Assembly (NCBI GenBank): GCA_021811865.1
Contig: JAKAQB010000002.1
Location: forward strand, 62,001 to 126,000
DNA from: Actinomycetes bacterium
Lineage (GTDB): Bacteria; Actinomycetota; Acidimicrobiia; Acidimicrobiales; Palsa-688
Reading direction: 5' to 3'
DNA length: 64,000 nt
The translations under genes and the position numbers were made by a program. The notes under the pieces are model-generated. The model was given only the letters and a program-made list of their open reading frames with translations, did no database searches and was not told where the DNA came from. Positions 24,579 to 31,764 of this stretch are shown one piece after another (position 1 is the stretch's first letter; each line of letters opens with the position of its first letter).

Positions 24579-25910
24579 GTGCTGATGATCTTCGTCACGA
24601 TGCTGTTGCTGGTCGGCGCAGCGGTGCTCTTGGCGTTCGGCCTGATCAACGACAACCGGGCCTACGTCTACGGCTCCATCGGTTGTGCCGCGCTGGCGGC
24701 CGTCGCCCTTGTCCTCTCCAGCCGGCTGCTCCGCCGCCGCTACGAGCGCGCCGTGGCGGCCACGGTCGCGCTCGGCGGTCCCAGCAGGGCGAGCGGTACG
24801 CCGGCGGGGAGCTCGCCGGCGGCGCGCTTGCCGGCGCCGTCGGGGGTCATGGACGTGGCACCCGACCCCGTCGCGCCGCAAGCGCAGGGCGAGCCGGCGA
24901 CGAACGGCGAAGCCGACTACGGGAGCTCGCCGGCCGATTCCCTCCCGGACAGCCCAGCGGTGGCCGGCCCGGATGATCCCCGCGTCGAGCAAGCGATGGC
25001 AGGCAGGACCGAAGATCGGCCGGCGCCACTGGCGGTCCCACCCCCATCGCCGGACACAAGCGAGCCCGCCCGATCCTCGCCCACGTCGAGCCACCCGGGC
25101 GGCGACGCCGCTGAGGCGGCCTCGACGTGGGTGGACGAGCCCGCCGGTCAGCCGGCGGAGGTGGGGATCGAAGGGGCGGAGAAGGCCGAGGTCGACGTCG
25201 AGATCGACGATGTCGAGCTCGGGGAGGACCAGGCGGAGCTCGTCGACGATTGGGAGGAGACTCCCGTCTTCCCCATCGCCGCCTACGACGAGTTGCGGGT
25301 CCTCGAGATCGTCCCGCTCCTCGACGAGCTCGACCCCGACGAGCTCGCGGAGGTGCGCGACCACGAGGCGGTCCACCAAGCCCGCGGCATGATCCTCCGT
25401 CGATGCGCCGCCCTGCTCGGCGAGCCGGCGTCACCGATGGCGAGGAGGCCCGATCCCCCTGGGCCGCCGGTGACGCCGCCGGTGACGCCGCCTGCTGCCC
25501 GGCCGGTTCCGGCCCCGCCCAAGGCGGCGGCGAAGGCGCAGGCCCCCGCCCGGAAAGCGGCGGCAACACCAGCGGGCGGAGCCAACGGCCCGACCAAGCG
25601 TGCGCCCAAGGAGGCGGGGCCGGCTGGCAAGGTCGCCAAACCCGCCGGCGAGGCAGTCCGCCCGGCACCGGCACAGGAGCCGGCGGTGGTGAAGCGGCCC
25701 GGCGTCAGGCGTGCGGTGGCAGGCGGCAAGGTCACCGACGTGCCGGGTGGCAGCGCGGCGGCCACGACGACGACCAAGGCGCCCGCCACGAAGGCGCCCG
25801 CCACGAAGGCGCCCACGACGACCAAGGCGCCCGCCACCAAGCAGACGGCGAAGAAGTCGACCACCAGGAAGCCGACAACAGCGGCCAAGAAGGCTCCGCC
25901 GGTCGGGTGA
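24579..25910 (+). CDS. membrane protein with disordered middle, small helical domain and lysine-rich tail; unknown function
   Basis: 443 residues from GTG 24579 (ATG 24585 possible). Two N-terminal membrane segments (IFVTMLLLVGAAVLLAFGL and YGSIGCAALAAVALVLSS), then about 170 disordered acidic/proline-rich residues. A short conserved-looking module follows (AAYDELRVLEIVPLLDELDP, DELAEVRDHEAVHQARGMIL), resembling the DUF8129-like helical module of actinobacterial envelope proteins. The last ~150 residues are Ala/Lys/Pro-rich, ending in KAPATKAPATKAPTTTKAP and KKSTTRKPTTAAKKAPPVG, like histone-H1-type nucleic-acid-binding tails. The role is unknown; position suggests division or the envelope. 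Confidence 0.7.
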   Translation: MLMIFVTMLLLVGAAVLLAFGLINDNRAYVYGSIGCAALAAVALVLSSRLLRRRYERAVAATVALGGPSRASGTPAGSSPAARLPAPSGVMDVAPDPVAPQAQGEPATNGEADYGSSPADSLPDSPAVAGPDDPRVEQAMAGRTEDRPAPLAVPPPSPDTSEPARSSPTSSHPGGDAAEAASTWVDEPAGQPAEVGIEGAEKAEVDVEIDDVELGEDQAELVDDWEETPVFPIAAYDELRVLEIVPLLDELDPDELAEVRDHEAVHQARGMILRRCAALLGEPASPMARRPDPPGPPVTPPVTPPAARPVPAPPKAAAKAQAPARKAAATPAGGANGPTKRAPKEAGPAGKVAKPAGEAVRPAPAQEPAVVKRPGVRRAVAGGKVTDVPGGSAAATTTTKAPATKAPATKAPTTTKAPATKQTAKKSTTRKPTTAAKKAPPVG

Positions 25911-25936
25911 CCGACCCGCCCGGGCGCGACCGGGCC

Positions 25937-28900
25937 TCAGCCGGCCGGGACCCCCCTGAGGTGTATCCACACGACGGCGCCGTCGGGCAACTCGGCCCGG
26001 TCGAAGCGGTCGTCGGCGGGGGCGTCACCACCCTCGGCCGCTTCTCCCGACGACACCTCCAGGGTGACGTCGACCGCGAGGGTCTGCTCGGCGATCCAGG
26101 GCTTCCAGGAGCGGAGGGCGGAGACGACGGCTTCGGGGCCGCGCACGGCGAGGAGGATCCGGTCGGTGACCGCCAGGCCGACATCCCGGCGCCTCTCCTG
26201 CACCCGCCTGACCACGTCGCGCGCCATGCCCTCCGCCTCGAGGGCGGCGTCGGTGTCGGTGTCGAGGACGATCAGGCCGCCGAGCCCCGGCAGGGCCCGG
26301 GTCGTCGCCTCCGAGGCGGGCACGAGGCGCAGGTCGAACTCGCCGGCCTCCAACGCGATCCCGCCGACCAGCGCCCGGCGGCCACCGTCGACGAGCTCCC
26401 AGTCGCCGGCCCGTGCCGCGGCGGCGACGGTCTGGGTGGCAGGGCCGAGCCGTGGGGCGGCCACCTTGAACACGACCGTCAGCGACCTCGACGCGTACGC
26501 GTCGACATCGTCGGTGAGCGCGACCTCCTTGACGTTGACCTCGTCCTTGATCAGGTCGACGAACGGCGCCAGGCGGGCGGCGTCAGGGGCGGCGACCACC
26601 AACCTGCGGAGGGGCAGGCGCGCCCGCCGGCCGGCCGCCTTGCGGACCGAGTGGGAGGCGGAGCAGACGTCGCGCACCTGGTCCATGTCGGCGACAAGCG
26701 CGGCGTCGGCGGGAAGCTCGGCCAGCGCCGGCCAGTCGGTGAGGTGCACCGAACGGCGGCCGGTGAGGCCCCGCCAGATTGACTCCGTCAACATCGGGAG
26801 GAGAGGGGCGGCCACCCGGCACAGGACTTCCAGCACAGTCCCGAGCGTGTCGAAGGCGGCGGCGGTGTCCTCGGCTGCTCCTGCCGCTCCCGAGGTGCCC
26901 CAGAAGCGGTCCCGGCTACGGCGGATGTACCAGTTGGTGAGCGCGTCGAGGAACGACTCGACCTGGGCGCACGCGCCGGACAGGTCATAGGCGTCGAGCG
27001 CCGATGTGACGCCCTCGACGAGGGCCGCCGACTTGGCGAGCACGTAGCGGTCGAGAACCGCCGGGCTGTCCGTGCGGCCGAGGTTGGCCCGCCGGTCGTC
27101 GGCGTTGGCGTAGAGGCTGAAGAAGTACCAGGTGCTCCACAGCGGCAGCAGCGCGGCGCGGACCGCCTCGGTGATGCCGCGCTCGTCGACAGCGGCGTCA
27201 CCGCCTCGCAGGATCGGTGAAGCCATGAAGTACCAGCGCATCGCGTCGGCCCCGTGCTTGGCGAACATCACATCGGGGTCCGGGTAGTTGCGGAACCGCT
27301 TGGACAGCTTCGTGCCGTCGTCGCCGAGCAGGATGCCGTGGGCGAGGCACGTGCTGAATGCGGGACGGTCGAAAAGGGCGGTGGCAAGCACGTGCAGGGT
27401 GTAGAACCAGCCACGCGTCTGGCCGATGTACTCGACGATGAAATCGCCGGGGAAGTGGGTGTCGAACCATTCCCTGTTCTCGAAGGGGTAGTGCACCTGG
27501 GCGAAGGGCATGGACCCGGATTCGAACCAGCAGTCGAGCACGTCGCTCACACGGCGCATGGTCGATTGGCCCGTCGGGTCATCGGGGTTGGGTCGCGTCA
27601 GTTCGTCGATCGAGGGTCGGTGAAGGTCGGTCGGGCGGACGCCAAAATCGCGCTCGATCTCGTCGAGGCTGCCGTACACGTCGACGCGCGGGTACTGCGG
27701 GTCGTCGCTCTTCCAGACAGGGATGGGCGAGCCCCAGAAGCGGTTGCGGGAGATGGACCAGTCGCGGGCGCCCGCCAGCCACTTGCCGAACGCTCCGTCC
27801 TTCACGTGTGAAGGGACCCACCGGATCTTGTCGTTGTTGGTGAGGAGCCGGTCCCTAATGGCGGTGACGGCCACGAACCACGAACTGATGGCGCGGTACA
27901 CGAGCGGCGTGTCGCTGCGCCAGCAGTGCGGGTAGCTGTGGAGGTAGCTGTCGGAGCGCACCAGGTTTCCTGCGGCGCGCAGGGCCCGGATGACCGGCTG
28001 GTTGGCCTCGAACACCTGCAGGCCGGCGAAATCTGGCACCTCCGCGCTGAAGCGGGTCCGGTCGTCGACGGGGCAGACGACCGGGATGCCGGCGGCGGCG
28101 CAGGCGATCTGATCCTCCTCACCGAAGCCCGGCGCCATCTGCACGATGCCCGTGCCCTCATCGGTGCTGACGTAATCCCCGCCGAGCACCACGAAGGCGT
28201 TGGGGGTGCCGGCGAAGTAGGGAAAGAGCGGGCGGAATCGCCGGCCCACCAAAGCGTTGCCCTTGACCGTCGCGACGCGCACGGCTCCCTCGAGTTGCGG
28301 CTCGTAGGCGTTCAACCGGGCCTCGCCGATCACCACCCGGCGAGCACCGACATCGAGGACGGCGTAGTCGATGCCGGCGCCGACCGCCAGCGCCAGGTTG
28401 GAGGGGAGGGTCCACGGCGTGGTCGTCCACGCCCAGACGTCGAGCTCCCCGCGCAGGGCCACCTCCGGCGCGCCGGGATCGGGCTCGACGCTGAACGCGA
28501 CGGTCACCGCCGGGTCCTGCCGGTCCCGGTAGGCGTTGTCCTGGCGGATCTCGAAGTTGGACAGCGGTGTCTCGCACTCCCAGCAGTAGGGGAGCACCCG
28601 GTAGCCCTCGTAGAGCAGGCCCTTGTCGTACAGCTGGCCGAGCGCCCACATGACGCTCTCCATGTAGGAGAGGTCCATGGTCTTGTAGTCGTCGTCGAAG
28701 TCCACCCACCGCGCCTGGCGGGTTACGTACCGTCGCCACTCGTGCGTGTAGCGCAGCACCGACGCCCGGCAGAAGTCGTTGAACCGTTCGATGCCGAGCT
28801 GGGTGATCGGCCCGCGGCCCGACACGCCGAGCTCCTTCTCGGCCTCGGTCTCCGCCGGCAGGCCGTGGCAGTCCCAGCCGAAGCGGCGCTCCACCTTCAG

Positions 28901-29146
28901 GCCGCGCATCGTCCGGTACCGGGGGACCACGTCCTTCACGAACCCCGTCAACAGGTGCCCGTAGTGCGGCAGCCCGTTGGCGAACGGCGGGCCGTCGTAG
29001 AACACGTACTCCTCGGCGCCCTCCCGGGCGGCGACCGACGCCGGGAAGGTGCCGTCGTCTTCCCATGACGCGATGATCCGCTCCTCGATCTCGGGGAACC
29101 GGGGTGAGGAGACGACGTCGGGGTAGGGAGATCGGCCGTCCGGCAT
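25937..29146 (-). CDS. ileS: isoleucyl-tRNA synthetase
   Basis: 1069 residues from ATG 29146. Class I HIGH motif as [16 protein letters not shown] (residues ~53-68), [13 protein letters not shown], editing-domain region [17 protein letters not shown], and KMSKS motif as [13 protein letters not shown] (about residue 612). The length, HYGH and KLSKR place it in the eukaryote-like IleRS branch (type 2), common in actinobacteria and associated with low mupirocin sensitivity in other members. A TAGGCT seven bases before ATG 29146 favours that start over GTG 29152. Cytoplasmic, monofunctional. Confidence 0.96.
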   Translation of the reverse strand: MPDGRSPYPDVVSSPRFPEIEERIIASWEDDGTFPASVAAREGAEEYVFYDGPPFANGLPHYGHLLTGFVKDVVPRYRTMRGLKVERRFGWDCHGLPAETEAEKELGVSGRGPITQLGIERFNDFCRASVLRYTHEWRRYVTRQARWVDFDDDYKTMDLSYMESVMWALGQLYDKGLLYEGYRVLPYCWECETPLSNFEIRQDNAYRDRQDPAVTVAFSVEPDPGAPEVALRGELDVWAWTTTPWTLPSNLALAVGAGIDYAVLDVGARRVVIGEARLNAYEPQLEGAVRVATVKGNALVGRRFRPLFPYFAGTPNAFVVLGGDYVSTDEGTGIVQMAPGFGEEDQIACAAAGIPVVCPVDDRTRFSAEVPDFAGLQVFEANQPVIRALRAAGNLVRSDSYLHSYPHCWRSDTPLVYRAISSWFVAVTAIRDRLLTNNDKIRWVPSHVKDGAFGKWLAGARDWSISRNRFWGSPIPVWKSDDPQYPRVDVYGSLDEIERDFGVRPTDLHRPSIDELTRPNPDDPTGQSTMRRVSDVLDCWFESGSMPFAQVHYPFENREWFDTHFPGDFIVEYIGQTRGWFYTLHVLATALFDRPAFSTCLAHGILLGDDGTKLSKRFRNYPDPDVMFAKHGADAMRWYFMASPILRGGDAAVDERGITEAVRAALLPLWSTWYFFSLYANADDRRANLGRTDSPAVLDRYVLAKSAALVEGVTSALDAYDLSGACAQVESFLDALTNWYIRRSRDRFWGTSGAAGAAEDTAAAFDTLGTVLEVLCRVAAPLLPMLTESIWRGLTGRRSVHLTDWPALAELPADAALVADMDQVRDVCSASHSVRKAAGRRARLPLRRLVVAAPDAARLAPFVDLIKDEVNVKEVALTDDVDAYASRSLTVVFKVAAPRLGPATQTVAAAARAGDWELVDGGRRALVGGIALEAGEFDLRLVPASEATTRALPGLGGLIVLDTDTDAALEAEGMARDVVRRVQERRRDVGLAVTDRILLAVRGPEAVVSALRSWKPWIAEQTLAVDVTLEVSSGEAAEGGDAPADDRFDRAELPDGAVVWIHLRGVPAG

Positions 29147-29153
29147 GACCACC

Positions 29154-29159
29154 AGCCTA
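29154..29159 (-). promoter_or_regulatory. -10 element (TAGGCT) for ileS, leaderless type
   Basis: On the minus strand TAGGCT ends exactly seven bases before ATG 29146. No ribosome site is present. Confidence 0.5.
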
Positions 29160-29291
29160 CGGTCAGGCGCCTACCCACCCCGGCGGATTGACGGGAGCAC
29201 CGGCACGGCCTGCGGTGTTGGCCGGCGCGCGTCGCGGGAACCGGCGTGCTATCTTCCGGCCCCCGCTCCCGTCAGAGACAGGTCAGCGAAC

Positions 29292-29774
29292 ATGCCCAGA
29301 GCCCAGAAAGCAACGACGGCTGCGACCAAGGCCCCGGCGTCGAAGAGCGGCGCCAAGGCCCAGCCCAAGGCGGCGAGCAAGCGCAGCGGGAGCAAGAACG
29401 CCAAGTCGCCGTTCCTGGAAGAGCGGAGCGCCGCTCTCCTGGAGGAGCGCTCCCACTACCTGCGGCAGGCCGAGGAGCTCAAGGCGGAGGCCGACAGCCT
29501 CGCCCTCGAGCACGAGCCCGGCGACGTCCAGTTCGACGAGGAGGGTGGTGAGGGCGGTACCTCCAACGTCGACCGGGAGCTCGACCTCGTGCTGTCAGCC
29601 CAGGCCCGGGCGGCGATCGAGGAGATCGACCGGGCCCTCGCCAAGATCCAAGCCGGCACCTACGGCATCTGCGAGCGCTGCGGGCAGCCCATCGCCGAGG
29701 CCCGCCTCGAAGCCCTGCCCTACGCCGCGCTGTGCGTGGCGTGCAAGAGCGGCGGGCTCTCCTCCCGTCGCTGA
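29292..29774 (+). CDS. DksA/TraR-family zinc-finger protein
   Basis: 160 residues from ATG 29292. A Lys/Ala/Ser-rich N-terminal extension of ~40 residues, a coiled-coil arm (FLEERSAALLEERSHYLRQ through the acidic DEEGGEGG tip and LDLVLSAQARAAIEEIDRAL), then the four-cysteine finger (YGICERCGQPIAEARL, AALCVACKSGG). DksA-like proteins act in the RNA polymerase secondary channel; whether this one does is inference. TATCTT (29250-29255) is a possible -10. It heads a run with lspA and rluD. Confidence 0.88.
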   Translation: MPRAQKATTAATKAPASKSGAKAQPKAASKRSGSKNAKSPFLEERSAALLEERSHYLRQAEELKAEADSLALEHEPGDVQFDEEGGEGGTSNVDRELDLVLSAQARAAIEEIDRALAKIQAGTYGICERCGQPIAEARLEALPYAALCVACKSGGLSSRR

Positions 29775-29798
29775 CGGGCAGCGCGCCCTCCGGACTGG

Positions 29799-30341
29799 TT
29801 GACTGACCCGGTGCACACCGAGGTCGGCCGACAGCAGCGCCGCGAGCGGCGGACCGTTTCGGGCGGGGTGGCGACCGTTCTCGCCGGAGCATCGGTCATC
29901 GTCGTCGATCAGCTGACCAAGAGCTGGGCGTTGCGACACACCGTGGTTCCCCACCACGTCGTGTGGACCCTCTGGCTCGAGTTGACGTTCAACCCCGGCG
30001 CCGCCTTCGGGCTGGGCCGCGGGGCGACCCCGGTCGTCGAATCGGCCGTCGTGGTGCTGATCGCCCTGCTGGTGCTCGCTGCCCGCCGCAACGCCCGGCG
30101 CGGCACGCGCGTCGAGGGTCTCGCCCTCGGCCTGCTCGTCGGGGGGGCCCTGTCCAACCTCGGCGACCGGCTGTTCCGCCACCTCCCCGGCCACCCCGGG
30201 GCGGTCATCGACTGGATCGACGCGGCGCAGGTCGGCCGCCGGGAGTACTGGCCCGTGTTCAACGTCGCCGACGCCTGCGTCGTGGTCGGGGCCATCCTCC
30301 TCGCCTGGCGGCTCTCCAAGCGCGGCCAGCGGCCGGCATGA
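29799..30341 (+). CDS. lspA: lipoprotein signal peptidase (signal peptidase II)
   Basis: 180 residues; starts are TTG 29799 or GTG 29811. Four membrane segments. The catalytic aspartates are in GGALSNLGDRLFRH and PVFNVADACVVVG, and the conserved ELTFNPGAAFGLG loop is present. It cleaves lipoprotein signal peptides after lipidation of the cysteine. The stop overlaps the next gene by ATGA. Confidence 0.94.
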   Translation: MTDPVHTEVGRQQRRERRTVSGGVATVLAGASVIVVDQLTKSWALRHTVVPHHVVWTLWLELTFNPGAAFGLGRGATPVVESAVVVLIALLVLAARRNARRGTRVEGLALGLLVGGALSNLGDRLFRHLPGHPGAVIDWIDAAQVGRREYWPVFNVADACVVVGAILLAWRLSKRGQRPA

Positions 30342-31276
30342 TCCTGCACGCCCCCGTGGCCGGCACCCTCGACGGGGAGCGGGCCGACCGGGCGGTGGCG
30401 CTGTTGACGGGGCTCACGAGGGCGGAGGTCGCCGCCCTCGTCGACGCTGGCGGGGTCCGCCTCGACGGGCGGGTCGTCACGGCCCGCGGCCGCAAGGTGC
30501 GGGCCGGGCAGGTCCTCGAGGTCGACAGCCCGGAGCCGGCAAAGGCGGAGGCGCTTGCTGCCGACCCGTCGGTGCCTCTGATGGTCGTGTACGAGGACGG
30601 CGACCTGCTGGTGGTCGACAAGCCCGCCGGCGTGGTCGTGCACCCGGGCGCAGGCAACGCCTCGGGCACCTTGGTGCACGGGCTGCTGGCCCGCTACCCC
30701 GAGCTCGTCGGGCTGGACGGCGACGCCGACCGGCCCGGGATCGTGCACCGCCTCGACAAGGGGACGTCGGGCCTTCTCGTCGTCGCCCGTACGTCGGAGG
30801 CCCGCCGGGCGTTGGTGGCTGCCCTTGCCGGCCACGAGGTCGAGCGCCGCTACGCCGCGCTGGCTGCCGGGGAGGTGGAGGCGGACGAGGGGATGATCGA
30901 CGCGGCGGTGGGGCGTTCGGCCCGGGACCCGACGCGCTTCGCTGTGCAGCGCGACGGCCGCCCGGCGCGCACCCGCTACCGGGTCGAGGGGCGTTACACG
31001 TCGCCCGAGGCGGTCACGTTGCTGGAGTGCCGCCTCGAGACCGGTCGCACCCACCAGATCCGGGTCCACCTCGCTGCCATCGGCCACCCGGTGGTCGGGG
31101 ACCCCCGTTACGGCGCACGGCGTGTGCCCGCCGTCGCACGGCTGCTCCCACACGACCGACCATGGCTCCACGCGCGAGGACTTTGCTTCCTCCATCCCCG
31201 GACCGGCCAGCGATTGCGATTCGAGTCGCCGCTGCCGGAGGACCTCGCCGGCGTGCTCGCCGCCCTCGGCCACTAG
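30338..31276 (+). CDS. 23S rRNA pseudouridine synthase, RluD type
   Basis: 312 residues. N-terminal S4 RNA-binding domain (GERADRAVALLTGLTRAEVA, GGVRLDGRVV), linker, then the catalytic domain with LLVVDKPAGVVVHPG, the catalytic Asp motif GIVHRLDKGTSGLLVVA, and LETGRTHQIRVHLAAIGHP. The lspA-rluD order is very common. It targets uridines in helix 69 of 23S rRNA in characterised members. Confidence 0.93.
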   Translation: MILHAPVAGTLDGERADRAVALLTGLTRAEVAALVDAGGVRLDGRVVTARGRKVRAGQVLEVDSPEPAKAEALAADPSVPLMVVYEDGDLLVVDKPAGVVVHPGAGNASGTLVHGLLARYPELVGLDGDADRPGIVHRLDKGTSGLLVVARTSEARRALVAALAGHEVERRYAALAAGEVEADEGMIDAAVGRSARDPTRFAVQRDGRPARTRYRVEGRYTSPEAVTLLECRLETGRTHQIRVHLAAIGHPVVGDPRYGARRVPAVARLLPHDRPWLHARGLCFLHPRTGQRLRFESPLPEDLAGVLAALGH

Positions 31277-31279
31277 CCT
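31274..31279 (+). promoter_or_regulatory. -10 element (TAGCCT), leaderless type
   Basis: TAGCCT straddles the rluD-type gene's stop and ends eight bases before ATG 31288, with no ribosome site between. Confidence 0.4.
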
Positions 31280-31287
31280 GCGCCCCG

Positions 31288-31530
31288 ATGCCCCTGCTAC
31301 CTGACGACCGGCCCGGCTTCACCCCGCCGCGGCCGGGGCAGGTGCTGCGCCTGGTGCTGCCGTCGTTCGTCGCCAGCGGCGCCCTCGCCGTAGCCGGGCT
31401 CGTGCTCGCCCTCGCCGGTCACAGGACGGTCGGTCTCGTGCTCGTCGCTGTCGCGGCCGTCGGTGGCCTGGCCATGCGCGCCGTGCTCGTCTACCGGGCG
31501 CAGCTGCGGAACCGGCCGCCGGACATCTAG
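31288..31530 (+). CDS. small membrane protein, unknown function
   Basis: 80 residues: a proline-rich cytoplasmic start (DDRPGFTPPRPGQVLRL), two membrane segments (VLPSFVASGALAVAGLVLAL and VGLVLVAVAAVGGLAMRAVL) and a basic C-terminus (VYRAQLRNRPPDI). No known family recognised. It is followed by a palindromic element at its 3' end. Confidence 0.6.
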   Translation: MPLLPDDRPGFTPPRPGQVLRLVLPSFVASGALAVAGLVLALAGHRTVGLVLVAVAAVGGLAMRAVLVYRAQLRNRPPDI

Positions 31531-31603
31531 CTCCAGCTAGCCAGACCGACGCGCGTTCGCGCCCTTCCTCACTCAGCGTGCTCGGCGGTCGACCTGCCCG
31601 ACG

Positions 31604-31652
31604 AAACTTTGGAAGCGCGTTGTCGCTGGGCACCGACAAGCTTCCAAGGTTT
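31604..31652. repeat. dispersed palindromic element, copy A
   Basis: A 49-bp imperfect inverted repeat: AAACTTTGGAAGC, three unpaired bases, TTGTCG, a loop, then CGACAA, GCTTCCAAGGTTT. A second, more perfect copy lies at 51165-51212, and shared sequence (CAGCGTG, TCGG, CGA) extends ~30 bases upstream of both. Both copies are at the 3' side of a plus-strand gene facing a minus-strand gene, fitting a REP-like element or bidirectional terminator. No T-tract follows. Confidence 0.8.
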
Positions 31653-31684
31653 GCGGCCGAGGACCGGCGACGACCGCTGCGGGT

Positions 31685-31735
31685 GGTGGTGGCGCCGGGG
31701 TGGTGGCGCCTGGGTGGCGGCGCCGGGGTGGTCGG
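31685..31735. repeat. 14-bp tandem repeat, 3.6 copies
   Basis: Units GGTGGTGGCGCCGG, GGTGGTGGCGCCTG, GGTGGCGGCGCCGG and a partial GGTGGTCGG. Each carries the GGCGCC palindrome. It lies between palindromic copy A and the 3' end of the acyl-CoA synthetase fusion gene. Confidence 0.8.
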
Positions 31736-31764
31736 CTCGGCGCCCGGGCCTGGGTGCGGCCTCG

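Noticed and set aside
25771..25860. Repeats in the lysine-rich tail considered as a CRISPR-like or satellite array
   Set aside because: They are short in-frame coding repeats (KAPAT units), with no unique spacers.
26064..29068. Several long plus-strand frames opposite ileS
   Set aside because: They are antisense shadows; ileS has complete class I synthetase motifs across the same span.
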